Source: DATLGD01 sp035540755
Lineage (GTDB): Bacteria > Actinomycetota > Actinomycetes > Mycobacteriales > SCTD01
Length of the DNA stretch: 64,000 nt
Assembly: GCA_035540755.1 (NCBI GenBank)
Contig: DATLGD010000223.1
Location: 1 to 64,000 of the forward strand
Direction: 5' to 3'
Shown here: positions 37,662 through 46,587 of the stretch, piece after piece
Layout: each line of letters begins with the position of its first letter
Numbering within the stretch: the stretch's first letter is position 1
Made by a program: the position numbers and the translations under genes
Notes under the pieces: generated by a model
Databases searched by the model: none
Told to the model about the DNA's origin: nothing
What the model saw: only the letters and a program-made list of their open reading frames with translations

Positions 37662-37948
37662 TCGTGCGCATCCTCACCGAGGGCCAGGTCGACCTGCCGG
37701 ACGCCCTGCTCGACGAGCTCAACGTCCTCGACGCCGCGGCCGAGCAGGCCGTCGACGCCGGCGACGAGGCCGCGTTCTCCGCCGCCCTGGGACGACTGCT
37801 CGACCGGGTCCGCACCGGAGGCCGGCGACTGGCCGACGACGTCCTGGTGCCGTCCGACCTCGTGCTGCCCCCGCCGGACGCCACCATCGACGACGTGCGG
37901 CACCTGTTCGACACCGCCTCCGGCGCCGACGGGCTGGTGCCCGGATGA
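37658..37948 (+). CDS. pspAA: PspAA, PspA-associated protein
   Basis: 96 residues, the small partner that typically accompanies PspA and an M48 protease in actinobacteria and archaea. It starts VIVRILTEGQVDLPDALLDELN, then an acidic helix, and ends DATIDDVRHLFDTASG. The GTG overlaps the pspA stop by 4 bases and its stop overlaps the htpX ATG, so the three are translationally coupled. Confidence 0.85.
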   Translation: MIVRILTEGQVDLPDALLDELNVLDAAAEQAVDAGDEAAFSAALGRLLDRVRTGGRRLADDVLVPSDLVLPPPDATIDDVRHLFDTASGADGLVPG

Positions 37949-38841
37949 GCCGGCGCGGGCGGTTCGCCCCGGACCGGCAGCTGAGCACCCGCATGGTGCT
38001 CGTCGTCTTCGCCCTCGGCCTGCTCTACGTGGTCGCGATCGCCGGGCTCATCGCCTACGGGCTCAACCCGCTGCTCGTGCTGCTGGTCGCCGGCGGCTTC
38101 TTCGCCTTCCAGTACTTCGGCAGCGAGTCCATGGCGCTGCGCGCGCTCGGCGCACGCGAGGTGTCACCGCAGGAGGAGCCGGCGCTGCACGGCGTCGTCG
38201 ACCGGCTGTGCGCGCTGTCCGACACCCCGAAGCCGAGGGTGGCGGTGGCCCACAGCGACGTGCCGAACGCCTTCGCCACCGGCCGAAGCCCCGACCGCGC
38301 CGTCGTCTGCGTCACGACCGGGCTGATGCGGCGGCTCGAGCCGGACGAGCTCGAGGGCGTGCTCGCTCACGAGATGTCGCACGTCGCGCACCGCGACGTG
38401 GCGGTGATGACCGTGGCGTCGTTCCTCGGCGTGCTGGCCGGGCTCGTCGCGCGGTTCTCGATGCGGGCGATGTTCTACACCCGGGGTCGGCGCGACTCCC
38501 GCACCATCCCGATGTTCCTCGCGGTCGTGGTGGTGTCGGCGGTCGTCTACGGCATCAGCTTCCTGCTCATCCGGGCGCTGTCGCGCTACCGCGAGCTGTC
38601 GGCCGACCGCACGGCCGCGCTGCTCACCGGGCGGCCGTCGTCGCTGGCCTCGGCGCTCACCAAGGTGAGCGGCGAGATGGCCCGGGTGCCGACCGAGGAC
38701 CTGCGGGAGGCCGAGCCGTTCAACGCCTTCTTCTTCGCCCCCGCGCTCGCCGCCGGGTTCAGCTTCTCCTCGCTGTTCGCCACGCACCCGCCGCTGGAGC
38801 GGCGGCTGGCCCAGCTGTCGCGCATGTCCGGCCAGCTGTGA
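37945..38841 (+). CDS. htpX: HtpX-like M48 membrane metalloprotease
   Basis: Membrane protein quality-control protease, 298 residues. Two hydrophobic helices lie at about 17-58, the zinc motif HEMSH is at residues 142-146, two more helices follow (about 155-215), and the third zinc ligand Glu is in RYRELSADRTAAL. In the psp context it probably degrades or clears damaged membrane proteins. ATG overlaps the pspAA stop. Confidence 0.9.
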   Translation: MSRRGRFAPDRQLSTRMVLVVFALGLLYVVAIAGLIAYGLNPLLVLLVAGGFFAFQYFGSESMALRALGAREVSPQEEPALHGVVDRLCALSDTPKPRVAVAHSDVPNAFATGRSPDRAVVCVTTGLMRRLEPDELEGVLAHEMSHVAHRDVAVMTVASFLGVLAGLVARFSMRAMFYTRGRRDSRTIPMFLAVVVVSAVVYGISFLLIRALSRYRELSADRTAALLTGRPSSLASALTKVSGEMARVPTEDLREAEPFNAFFFAPALAAGFSFSSLFATHPPLERRLAQLSRMSGQL

Positions 38842-38848
38842 GGGACTG

Positions 38849-39439
38849 ATGGGCTGGCTCGACGCGCTGCTCGGCCGCAGCTCGCCGGTCGCGCCCGACC
38901 TCGACGCCCTGTTCGCGCTGCCGTCGGCGGCCGTGACGCTCGAGGCCGCCACCGGCCTGCAGCCGACCGGCACCGGCGCCGTCTGCGTCAAGCCGGCCGA
39001 GGGCCCGGCGTTCGCCAGGGCGCACGAGGAGGCGCTCGCCCTGCTGCGCCTCGACGACGCCGCGCACGTGGACGAGCTGCGCGACTCCTTCGGCTTCCTG
39101 TGGAGCACGGTCCGGACCGCGCCGGACCGGCTCGCCGACGTCGTCACGGCCCTGCACGGGGCGAACACCAGCTACGGGTCGGCCGGCTTCGGGCCGAGCC
39201 TGCTGTGCTCCGGAGTCGGCTTCGCCGGCGACGTCGAGGGCCGGCCGCGCACCGTCGGGCTGGTGTACCTGTACAAGCGCGGGACCTTCTACCCCTTCGC
39301 CCCGGTCGGACCGCAGCAGCGCGACACTGCCCTCGAGCTGCAGCTGCGCGGCACCCTCGCCGCCGACCTGCCCGTCGAGACCGAGCTGCAGCGCTGGTTC
39401 GCCGTGTGGGACGCGCCCTTCCTCAGCCCCGAAGGCTGA
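38849..39439 (+). CDS. pspAB: PspAB, fourth protein of the psp module
   Basis: 196 residues, begins GWLDALLGRSSPVAPDLDALF as PspAB proteins do, with the conserved SYGSAGFGPSLLCSGVGF and VYLYKRGTFYPFAP. The biochemical role is unknown beyond its constant association with PspA, PspAA and HtpX. It starts 7 bases after htpX. Its 3' end overlaps the convergent ATPase-PAS gene by 17 bases. Confidence 0.83.
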   Translation: MGWLDALLGRSSPVAPDLDALFALPSAAVTLEAATGLQPTGTGAVCVKPAEGPAFARAHEEALALLRLDDAAHVDELRDSFGFLWSTVRTAPDRLADVVTALHGANTSYGSAGFGPSLLCSGVGFAGDVEGRPRTVGLVYLYKRGTFYPFAPVGPQQRDTALELQLRGTLAADLPVETELQRWFAVWDAPFLSPEG

Positions 39440-40808
39440 TCCAGGCCAGGTAGACCCGACGGCCGCTGGCTGTGCCCGTCGCCTCGATGACGAAGGTGCC
39501 GGTGATCTCGGTGCCGTCCTTGCGCAGGACCGGGAGGTCGAGCTCCACGCCGAGGACGTGCGCCTCGCCGGTCGACAGGTGCCGGGTGAACCCGGCGACG
39601 TGCGCCTCCCGGAACCGAGGCGGCACCAGCGTGACCACGCGGCGCCCGACGAGCTCATCCGGGGCGTAGCCGAGGGCGTCGGCCAGCGGTCGGCTGACGG
39701 CGAGGATGCGGTTGGCGTCGTCGGCGGCCACGGCGCCGCGGTCGGTGTCACGCACGGTGCTCTCGTCCCAGCCGACGTCGAGCGGCGCACCGCCGTCGTG
39801 CACCAGGTCGGTGAACCGCTCGTGGTCGGCGCCGGCCCACGCCGCCGGAGCTCCACCGGACAGCTGGCTGATGACCTGTGTGCAGGCCCAGTCGCGCACG
39901 GCCACCACCTCGGGCAGGCCGGGGCGCACCAGCAGCGCGTCGGCGACGGCCAGCCGCTCGGCGGCGTCGAGCACGTCCTGCAGCGCCCCGAACGCCGGTG
40001 CCGAGCCGGGCGGCACGTCGAGCTCGAGGTCGAGCGAGGCGGGCACCTCCGGCAGTGGCGCGGGGTGGCCGTCCGGCAGGGGCAGGCGCTGGTGCCCCTG
40101 CGACCGGGCGTGCGCGACCGTTGCTTCGAGCGCGGTGTTGACGATGGCGCGGGCGGCGTCGGCCTGGGCCAGGTCGGCGTCATCCACCGGGCAGTCGAGG
40201 TGCTCGGCCCGGTAGAGGGCCAGCTCGCGGAGCACGGCGTCGTGGTGCTGCCGGGCGGCCAGCCACAGGGTCGGCGGCATGCCGCGCAGCACCACCCGAG
40301 CCAGGTCCGCCGGCGGCGCGACCGGAAGTGCGGACCCGTCCTCCGGCAGGTCCCAGCCGCCCTCGTCCCACCCCCCGTCGCCCCACTGGGCGAGCAGGTC
40401 GTCCTCGGAGCCCTCGTCCGGCCGTCTGCCCAGGCAGAACCACACCACTTTGCCGTCGGCGCCCAGCGGGGTGACGCCGTGCGCGTCGGTGACCGCCTCG
40501 ACCAGCGCCATGCCGCGGCCGGTGGTGGCCTGGTCGTCGTACTCCCGCTGCCGGGGCAGGGCCGGGTTGCGGTCGCGGACCTCCACCCGGACGTGGTCGT
40601 CCGCGAGCCGCACTGTGAGGTCGAAGCCGGTGTGGGCGTGCAGCACGACGTTCGTGACGACCTCGCTGATCGCCAGCTCGGCGGGCTCCACCCAGGCGTC
40701 CCACCCGGCGTCGAGGAGCAGGCTGCGCACGAAGCGGCGGGCCTCGCGCGCGCTGAGGCTCGCCGGGTCGAACGCGCGGGTGCGCTCGAGCACCGCGTCG
40801 TCGGGCAC
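39423..40808 (-). CDS. RsbW-like ATPase domain with C-terminal PAS domain
   Basis: 461 residues. The N-terminal about 115 residues are a HATPase domain of the anti-sigma-factor kinase type (ELAISEVVTNVVLHAH as N box, VRDRNPALP, TTGRGMALVEAV). A middle helical region (about 150-300) follows, then a C-terminal PAS domain (about 335-455) with ANRILAVSRPLADALGYAPDELVGR. No PP2C or His-kinase dimerisation motif is seen. GTG start after GGAGG (4 bases). It may link an environmental signal to a sigma-factor system, but no partner is visible nearby. Confidence 0.75.
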   Translation of the reverse strand: MPDDAVLERTRAFDPASLSAREARRFVRSLLLDAGWDAWVEPAELAISEVVTNVVLHAHTGFDLTVRLADDHVRVEVRDRNPALPRQREYDDQATTGRGMALVEAVTDAHGVTPLGADGKVVWFCLGRRPDEGSEDDLLAQWGDGGWDEGGWDLPEDGSALPVAPPADLARVVLRGMPPTLWLAARQHHDAVLRELALYRAEHLDCPVDDADLAQADAARAIVNTALEATVAHARSQGHQRLPLPDGHPAPLPEVPASLDLELDVPPGSAPAFGALQDVLDAAERLAVADALLVRPGLPEVVAVRDWACTQVISQLSGGAPAAWAGADHERFTDLVHDGGAPLDVGWDESTVRDTDRGAVAADDANRILAVSRPLADALGYAPDELVGRRVVTLVPPRFREAHVAGFTRHLSTGEAHVLGVELDLPVLRKDGTEITGTFVIEATGTASGRRVYLAWISLRG

Positions 40809-40896
40809 TGGGCCTCCGCAGGTGGAGCAGTCGGTCCGGCGGGTCCTACCCGGTGCGAGCGCCCGGGAACCGCCGGGGCACGCCGGTCGGTACACC

Positions 40897-40902
40897 TAGG
40901 GT
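40897..40902 (+). promoter_or_regulatory. -10 hexamer of tldD
   Basis: TAGGGT, 6 bases, then GTG at 40909: leaderless arrangement. Confidence 0.55.
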
Positions 40903-40908
40903 GACCCG

Positions 40909-42438
40909 GTGCCCCGTGCCCTCGACCCCGCCTTCCGGGCCTTGCCCCTCGACGCCTGCAGCGACGCCGCCCTGCAGGCCGCCCGCGACGTCGGGGCCAC
41001 CCACGCCGACGTGCGCATCGAGCGGCACCTGGGTCAGGACCTGTCGCTGCGCGACGGGGCGCTCGAGAGCCGGCACGACGCCGTCTCCGCCGGGCTGGCC
41101 GTGCGGGTGGTGGTCGACGGCACGTGGGGGTTCGCCAGCAGCAGCACCGTGTCGGAGCAGGAGGCGGTCCGGCTCGCCCGGCAGGCCGTGCAGGTGGCTC
41201 GGACGGCCCGGCCGCTGAACGCCGAGCCGGTCGAGCTGGCCGACGAGCCGGTGCACGCCGGCGAGGTCTGGCTGTCGGCCTACGACGTCGACCCCTTCGA
41301 CGTGCCGGTCGCCGACAAGACGGAGCTCCTCGGCGGCTGGAGCCGCGACCTGCTCGCCTCCCCGGACGTGCAGCACGTCGACGCGGTCCTGCAGCAGGTG
41401 CTCGAGTGCAAGCACTACGCCGACAGCGCCGGCACCCGCACGAGGCAGCAGCGGGTGCGCGTGCAGCCCCGCGTGACGGCGACCCACGTCGGAGCCGACG
41501 GGCGCTTCGAGACCATGCGCACCAACGCGCCGCCGGCCGGGCGCGGCTGGGAGTATCTGACCGGCACCGGCTGGGACTGGGAGGCCGAGCTGGCCCGGCT
41601 CCCCGAGCGGCTGGCCGGGAAGGCGGCGGCCCGCAGCGTCGAGCCGGGCCGCTACGACCTGGTGCTGGACCCCACCAACCTGTGGCTGACCATCCACGAG
41701 TCGGTGGGCCACGCCACCGAGCTCGACCGGGCGCTCGGCTACGAGGCGGCCTACGCCGGCACGTCCTTCGCCACGCTCGACCGGCTGGGGTCGCTGCGCT
41801 ACGGCTCGGCCCTCATGCACGTCACCGGCGACCGCACGGCGCCGCACGGCCTGTCCACGGTGGGGTTCGACGACGAGGGCGTGGCCGCGCAGTCCTGGGA
41901 CCTGGTCCGCGACGGCGTGCTCGTCGGCTACCAGCTCGACCGTCGGATGGCCCGGCAGAACGCCGCGGCGCTGGGCACCGCCCCGGCGTCCGCCCGCTCC
42001 AACGGCTGCGCGTTCGCGGACTCGCCGTCGCACGTGCCGCTGCAGCGGATGCCGAACGTGTCGCTGCAGCCCGACCCCGACGGGCCCGGCACCGAGGCGC
42101 TGATCGCCGGGGTGGAGCGCGGCATCTACGTCGTCGGGGACAAGAGCTGGTCGATCGACATGCAGCGCTACAACTTCCAGTTCACCGGCCAGCGGTTCTA
42201 CGAGATCCGCAGCGGGCGGCTGGTCGGTCAGCTGCGCGACGTCGCCTACCAGGCCACGACCACGGACTTCTGGGGTTCGCTGGACGCCCTCGGCGGCCCC
42301 TCGACGTACCTGCTCGGCGGGGCGTTCAACTGCGGCAAGGGCCAGCCCGGCCAGATCGCGCCCGTCTCCCACGGCTGCCCCGCGGCGCTGTTCCGCGGAG
42401 TGTCGGTGCTCAACACCACCGCGGAGGCGGGCCGATGA
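40909..42438 (+). CDS. tldD: TldD metallopeptidase subunit
   Basis: Catalytic half of the TldD/TldE heterodimeric protease, 509 residues. The zinc motif HESVGH lies near residue 264 in WLTIHESVGHATELDRALGYEAAY, and the family-typical SWSIDMQRYNFQFTGQRFYEI region follows. TldD/E digests unfolded peptides and matures some ribosomal peptides (microcin B17 in E. coli). The GTG follows a TANNNT hexamer by 6 bases. It overlaps tldE by 4 bases. No RiPP precursor is seen beside it. Confidence 0.93.
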   Translation: MPRALDPAFRALPLDACSDAALQAARDVGATHADVRIERHLGQDLSLRDGALESRHDAVSAGLAVRVVVDGTWGFASSSTVSEQEAVRLARQAVQVARTARPLNAEPVELADEPVHAGEVWLSAYDVDPFDVPVADKTELLGGWSRDLLASPDVQHVDAVLQQVLECKHYADSAGTRTRQQRVRVQPRVTATHVGADGRFETMRTNAPPAGRGWEYLTGTGWDWEAELARLPERLAGKAAARSVEPGRYDLVLDPTNLWLTIHESVGHATELDRALGYEAAYAGTSFATLDRLGSLRYGSALMHVTGDRTAPHGLSTVGFDDEGVAAQSWDLVRDGVLVGYQLDRRMARQNAAALGTAPASARSNGCAFADSPSHVPLQRMPNVSLQPDPDGPGTEALIAGVERGIYVVGDKSWSIDMQRYNFQFTGQRFYEIRSGRLVGQLRDVAYQATTTDFWGSLDALGGPSTYLLGGAFNCGKGQPGQIAPVSHGCPAALFRGVSVLNTTAEAGR

Positions 42439-43790
42439 GCGCGGACGTCGTCGAGCAGGCTCTGGCCCTGTCCCGGGCGGACGGCTGCCTCGTCATCGTC
42501 CGCGAGACCCGCCGGGTCGACCTGCGCTGGGCCGGCAACAGCCTCACCACCAACGGCGCGGACGCCAGCCGGTCGGTGACCGTCATCAGCGTCGTCGGCG
42601 AGGCCGTCGGCGTCCGCAGCGCCAGCGGCTTGGACGACGTCGAGTCCCTGGTGCGGTCGAGCGAGGACGCCGCGCGCGAGGCGCAGCCGGCCGAGGACGC
42701 CGGCCCGCTCGTGGAGGGCGGGGCCGACGCCGACTTCGAGGCGCCCGCGCCGCCGGTGGCGCCGGACGTGCTGAGCACGTTCGCCGCCGACCTCGGCGAC
42801 CGGTTCGGTGCGGCTCGCGGCGACGGCCTCCGCCTCTACGGCTACGCCACGCACGACGTCACGACGACCTGGCTGGGCTCCTCGACCGGGCTGCGCCGCC
42901 GGCACAGCGCCCCGACCGGCTACGTCGAGCTCACCGGCAAGGACGGCCGGCCGGGCGGCTCCTCGTGGGTCGGGCAGTCGACCCGCGACTGGCTCGACGT
43001 CGACGTCGACGGCCTCGACGCCGAGCTGCGCCGCCGGCTCGCGTGGGGCGCGCGGACGGTCGATCTGCCGGGCGGTCGCTACGAGACGCTCCTCCCGCCG
43101 AGCGCCGTGGCCGATCTCATGATCTCGGCGTACTGGCGGATGTCGGGTCGCGACGCCGCCGAGGGCCGCAGCGTCTTCAGCCGGGCCGGCGGGCGCACGA
43201 GGGTCGGCGAGCGGCTCGGTCCGGCGGGGCTGCGGGTCTGGAGCGATCCCCGCGACCCGCTGCTCGTCACCACGCCGTTCGCGGTGACGACGTCGTCGTC
43301 GTCGGTGACGAGCGTCTTCGACAACGGTCTGGACCTGCCGGCCACCGACTGGGTGCGCGACGGCGAGCTCGTCGCACTGCTCGAGACGCGGGCGACGGCG
43401 CGCGGCCGCAGCGCCCCGGTGACGCCGTACGTGCACAACCTGGCCATGGACGCCGGCGGCACCGCGACCACCGACGAGATGGTCGCGGGCACCGATCGCG
43501 GCCTGCTGCTGACCTGCCTGTGGTACATCCGCGAGGTCGACCCGCAGACGCTGCTGGTCACCGGGCTCACCCGCGACGGCGTCTACCTCGTCGAGGGCGG
43601 GGAGGTGGTCGGCGCGGTGAACAACTTCCGCTTCAACGACAGCCCGGTGGACCTGCTGTCCCGGGTCACCGAGGTGGGGCGCAGCGAGCGCGCGCTGCCG
43701 CGCGAGATGAGCGACTACTTCACCTGGAGCCGGATGCCCACCCTGCGCGTGCCGGACTTCCACATGAGCTCGGTGAGCCAGGCCAGCTGA
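42435..43790 (+). CDS. tldE: TldE (PmbA) subunit of the TldD/TldE protease
   Basis: Non-catalytic partner of TldD, 451 residues, with the same fold but no HExxxH. The sequence carries family blocks such as RRVDLRWAGNSLTTNG at the N terminus and MVAGTDRGLLLTCLWYIREVD with VEGGEVVGAVNNFRFND near the C terminus. ATGA overlap with tldD indicates coupled synthesis of the heterodimer. Confidence 0.9.
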   Translation: MSADVVEQALALSRADGCLVIVRETRRVDLRWAGNSLTTNGADASRSVTVISVVGEAVGVRSASGLDDVESLVRSSEDAAREAQPAEDAGPLVEGGADADFEAPAPPVAPDVLSTFAADLGDRFGAARGDGLRLYGYATHDVTTTWLGSSTGLRRRHSAPTGYVELTGKDGRPGGSSWVGQSTRDWLDVDVDGLDAELRRRLAWGARTVDLPGGRYETLLPPSAVADLMISAYWRMSGRDAAEGRSVFSRAGGRTRVGERLGPAGLRVWSDPRDPLLVTTPFAVTTSSSSVTSVFDNGLDLPATDWVRDGELVALLETRATARGRSAPVTPYVHNLAMDAGGTATTDEMVAGTDRGLLLTCLWYIREVDPQTLLVTGLTRDGVYLVEGGEVVGAVNNFRFNDSPVDLLSRVTEVGRSERALPREMSDYFTWSRMPTLRVPDFHMSSVSQAS

Positions 43791-43799
43791 GGGCTCGGG

Positions 43800-44561
43800 T
43801 CAGCGCGGCGCCATCCGGATCGCGCCGTCGAGGCGGATGACCTCGCCGTTGAGCATCGGGTTCTCGCAGATGTGGCGCACGAGCGCCGCGTACTCCGCCG
43901 GGTCGCCCAGCCGCGAGGGCATCGGCACCTGAGCGGCCAGCGACTGCCGGGCCGGCTCCGGCAGCCCCTGCAGCATCGGGGTGTCGAACAGCCCGGGTGC
44001 GATCGTCATGACGCGGATGAGCTTGTCGGCGAGGTCGCGGGCGGCCGGAAGGGTCAGGCCGACCACCCCGCCCTTGCTGGCGCTGTAGGCGGCCTGGCCG
44101 ATCTGGCCGTCGAACGCAGCGGCGGACGCGGTGTTGACGACCACACCCCGCTCGCCGTCGACCGGCTCGGTCTGCGCCATCGCCGCGGCGGCGAGCCGCA
44201 GGACGTTGAAGGTGCCGATCAGGTTGACCCGCACGACGGTCGAGAACGCCTCGAGCGGCAGCGGGCCGTTCTTGCCGAGCACCCGCCCGGGGGTGCCGAC
44301 GCCTGCGCAGCTGACCGCCACCCGCAGCGGACCGCGTCGGCTCGCGGCCTCGACGGCGGCCTGCACGGAGGCCTCGTCGGTGACGTCGGTGGGCACGAAC
44401 AGCGCGTCGCCGCCGAGCCCGGCCGCGGCGGCCTCGCCACGCCCGCCCGGCAGGTCGAGCAGTACCACGGAGGCGCCGGCTCCGGCCAGCTCCCTGGCGG
44501 TGGCGAGGCCGAGGCCGCTGGCCCCGCCTGTGACGACGGCGACGGCGCCGGCCAGCTGCAT
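43800..44561 (-). CDS. SDR-family 3-hydroxyacyl-CoA dehydrogenase-like enzyme
   Basis: NAD(P)-dependent short-chain dehydrogenase, 253 residues. The cofactor motif is [12 protein letters not shown], the catalytic Ser is in [12 protein letters not shown], and the active-site motif is YSASKGG. The insert [23 protein letters not shown] is typical of type-2 (HSD17B10-like) 3-hydroxyacyl-CoA dehydrogenases. The start ATG at 44561 follows GAGGGAG by 12 bases. The 38-bp palindrome lies 32 bases upstream. Confidence 0.87.
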   Translation of the reverse strand: MQLAGAVAVVTGGASGLGLATARELAGAGASVVLLDLPGGRGEAAAAGLGGDALFVPTDVTDEASVQAAVEAASRRGPLRVAVSCAGVGTPGRVLGKNGPLPLEAFSTVVRVNLIGTFNVLRLAAAAMAQTEPVDGERGVVVNTASAAAFDGQIGQAAYSASKGGVVGLTLPAARDLADKLIRVMTIAPGLFDTPMLQGLPEPARQSLAAQVPMPSRLGDPAEYAALVRHICENPMLNGEVIRLDGAIRMAPR

Positions 44562-44592
44562 GATGCGTGCACTCCCTCAGGACAGTTCCGAT

Positions 44593-44630
44593 CCGGAAAT
44601 CAACAGCACCCTGGTGCTGTTGATTTCCGG
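44593..44630. repeat. Perfect 38-bp palindrome between ydbT and the SDR gene
   Basis: CCGGAAATCAACAGCACC (44593-44610) is followed by CT and then its exact reverse complement (44613-44630). The AT-richer core stands out from the GC-rich surroundings. A shorter palindrome TTCCG-ATC-CGGAA (44586-44598) overlaps its left end. It could be a bidirectional terminator, an operator or a dispersed repeat; no T run follows on either side. Confidence 0.8.
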
Positions 44631-44647
44631 GCGATGTCCGCAGGACG

Positions 44648-45991
44648 CTACCGGGAGCGGGCGGCCCGGGCGCGCGCGGTGAGCTCGGCGAGCAGCCGCC
44701 GCGCCTCGTCGCTGTCGCGGTGCCAGGCGATCGCCCCGGGCAGCCGGCGACCGGCGGTGTCGCAGTGCACGCTGGCCAGGCGCAGCCGCCGCTGCAGCGG
44801 CCCCTGCCGGAGCCGCAGGCTCTGCACCTTGGCCAGCGGGACGACGTCCATGGTGGTGGTGACGAAGCCGAACGTCGTGACCACGTGCCGGTCGTCGAGC
44901 CCGACGCGCAGCCGGCGGAACCACAGCGGCGAGCGGAGCCGTGCACGCGGCGGCGGCGGGACCGCCGGCTGCGGCAGCGACCCGCTGAGCACCCGCGCGA
45001 CGAGCGCGACCGCGAGCTCCTTGGGCGCGACCGGCAGCAGGGCGCTGGTGCTCATCTGCTCCTCACCCCCTCCAGCCGCGTAGCCGGCCACGTCGACCTC
45101 GACCCGCACCCAGCCGAACGGCCGCCACAGCAGCGGCTCGCGCACCCGGACGACCTGCACCCGCCCGGCCGGGATGGTGGCGCTGCGGGTCTCGAGCAGG
45201 CCGTGCCGGATCTTCAGGCCGTCGACGGACTCCGAGACCCGGAAGCCGTACTCGGTGAGGACCCGCCGCACCACCGTCGTGACGACGCCGAAGGCCACCG
45301 GCAGCACGGTGAAGGCGACGACGCCGAACGCGCGCGGGTCGACCGCGGCCGTGACGACGACGGCGACGAGGAGGAACCCGGTCGTCCAGACCGGCGCCCC
45401 GAGCAGGTTCGACCAGAGCAGCGGCCCGGGCGGCACGGCCACCAGCAGCAGCTCCGGCGGCGCTGCCGCCGTGGGCCCCCCGGCGGGGACGGCGGCGCCC
45501 CGGCGGCCGGCCGACAGCTCGAGCAGGCGCATGCGCAGCGCGAGGGCGTCGGCCTCGGACAGGTAGGACAGCGGAGCCTCGGTCTGACCGCCGCCGGCCA
45601 CCTCGAGCCGCAGCTCGGCCAGGCCGAGGATCCGGGCGAACAGCGGGCGCACGACGTCGACCGACTGCAGCCGCGCCAGCGGCACCCGGCGCTGGCGCTT
45701 CGTCAGCACGCCGCTGTCGACCTGCAGCTCGGTGTCGGTGAGCCGGTAGCGCATCGCCCGCCAGGTGACGTAGGCGAAGGCGGCCACGAGCGGCACGGCG
45801 ACGGCGATCACGCCCAGCCCGAGCAGGGCCGACTCGGCCCGCAGCCCCTGCTGGCCGAGCACGACCACCAGCACCAGGCCGAACCGGCCGCCGCGCAGGA
45901 GCGGCGTCAGCGGGTGCAGGCGGTGCCAGCCGTCGGCGTCAGCAGGCGGGGCGGCAGGCACGCGAGCGGCGGGCGGCGGCCCGGCGCTCAC
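44648..45991 (-). CDS. YdbT-like membrane protein with bacterial PH domains
   Basis: 447 residues with three bacterial PH (DUF304) segments, each beside hydrophobic helices: YRLTDTELQVDSGVLTKRQR with VPLARLQSVDVVRPLFARILG, then YGFRVSESVDGLKIRHGLLE, then HVVTTFGFVTTTMDVVPLAKVQSL. Such proteins, in pairs with YdbS, are linked to membrane homeostasis and bacteriocin/antibiotic tolerance in Firmicutes; the role here is unknown. It lies downstream of the YdbS-like gene on the same strand. Confidence 0.82.
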   Translation of the reverse strand: MSAGPPPAARVPAAPPADADGWHRLHPLTPLLRGGRFGLVLVVVLGQQGLRAESALLGLGVIAVAVPLVAAFAYVTWRAMRYRLTDTELQVDSGVLTKRQRRVPLARLQSVDVVRPLFARILGLAELRLEVAGGGQTEAPLSYLSEADALALRMRLLELSAGRRGAAVPAGGPTAAAPPELLLVAVPPGPLLWSNLLGAPVWTTGFLLVAVVVTAAVDPRAFGVVAFTVLPVAFGVVTTVVRRVLTEYGFRVSESVDGLKIRHGLLETRSATIPAGRVQVVRVREPLLWRPFGWVRVEVDVAGYAAGGGEEQMSTSALLPVAPKELAVALVARVLSGSLPQPAVPPPPRARLRSPLWFRRLRVGLDDRHVVTTFGFVTTTMDVVPLAKVQSLRLRQGPLQRRLRLASVHCDTAGRRLPGAIAWHRDSDEARRLLAELTARARAARSR

Positions 45992-46066
45992 CGCTCCCCC
46001 TCCGCTCGCTGCGCAGGCGGCCGGTGCGCCCGCTCCTTCGTCACGGGCACCGACCGCGTGCTGCGC

Positions 46067-46579
46067 TCACAGGCCGGCCTGACGGGCCTCGCCGAGGGCG
46101 GCGAGCCGGTCGCGCAGGCGAGTGGCCTCGTCCGCCCGGAGGCCAGGCACGTAGGCGTCGGTCGCGGCGGCGGCGGTGTGCAGGGTGACCGTCGCCAGCC
46201 CGTAGCGCCGGGCGAGGGGTCCGGCGACGACGTCGACGTACTGCATCCGGCCGTAGGGCACGACCGAGAGCCGGCGCACGAGCACCCCGCGCCGCACCAG
46301 CAGGTCGTCCTCGCGCTCGTAGTAGCCCCAGGCGCGGGTGCGCCGCTCGACTGCGAGCAGGAGCATGCCGAGCAGGCCCAGGCCGACGGCCAGCACCGCG
46401 AGCGCCGTCGTCGGGTCGCTGAGGGCAGCCGCGACCGCGGTCGCGGTGAGCACCAGAGCGCCGACGAGGACGAGCGTGACCGTGCGGCGCAGCCGCAGCA
46501 GCGCAGGGTCGGGACGCAGCCAGGCGTCCTCCGCCGGCTCGACGGGCGTCGGCTGCCCAGGCGGGTGCGGGTGCGCCAC
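46067..46579 (-). CDS. YdbS-like PH-domain membrane protein
   Basis: 170 residues, two helices (about 32-72) followed by one PH (DUF304) domain: YYEREDDLLVRRGVLVRRLS then VPYGRMQYVDVVAGPLARRYG. GTG at 46579 is chosen from the family start; the frame is open far upstream but that part overlaps the transpeptidase gene. It pairs with the YdbT-like gene 75 bases downstream. Confidence 0.82.
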   Translation of the reverse strand: MAHPHPPGQPTPVEPAEDAWLRPDPALLRLRRTVTLVLVGALVLTATAVAAALSDPTTALAVLAVGLGLLGMLLLAVERRTRAWGYYEREDDLLVRRGVLVRRLSVVPYGRMQYVDVVAGPLARRYGLATVTLHTAAAATDAYVPGLRADEATRLRDRLAALGEARQAGL

Positions 46580-46587
46580 CGGCGGGC

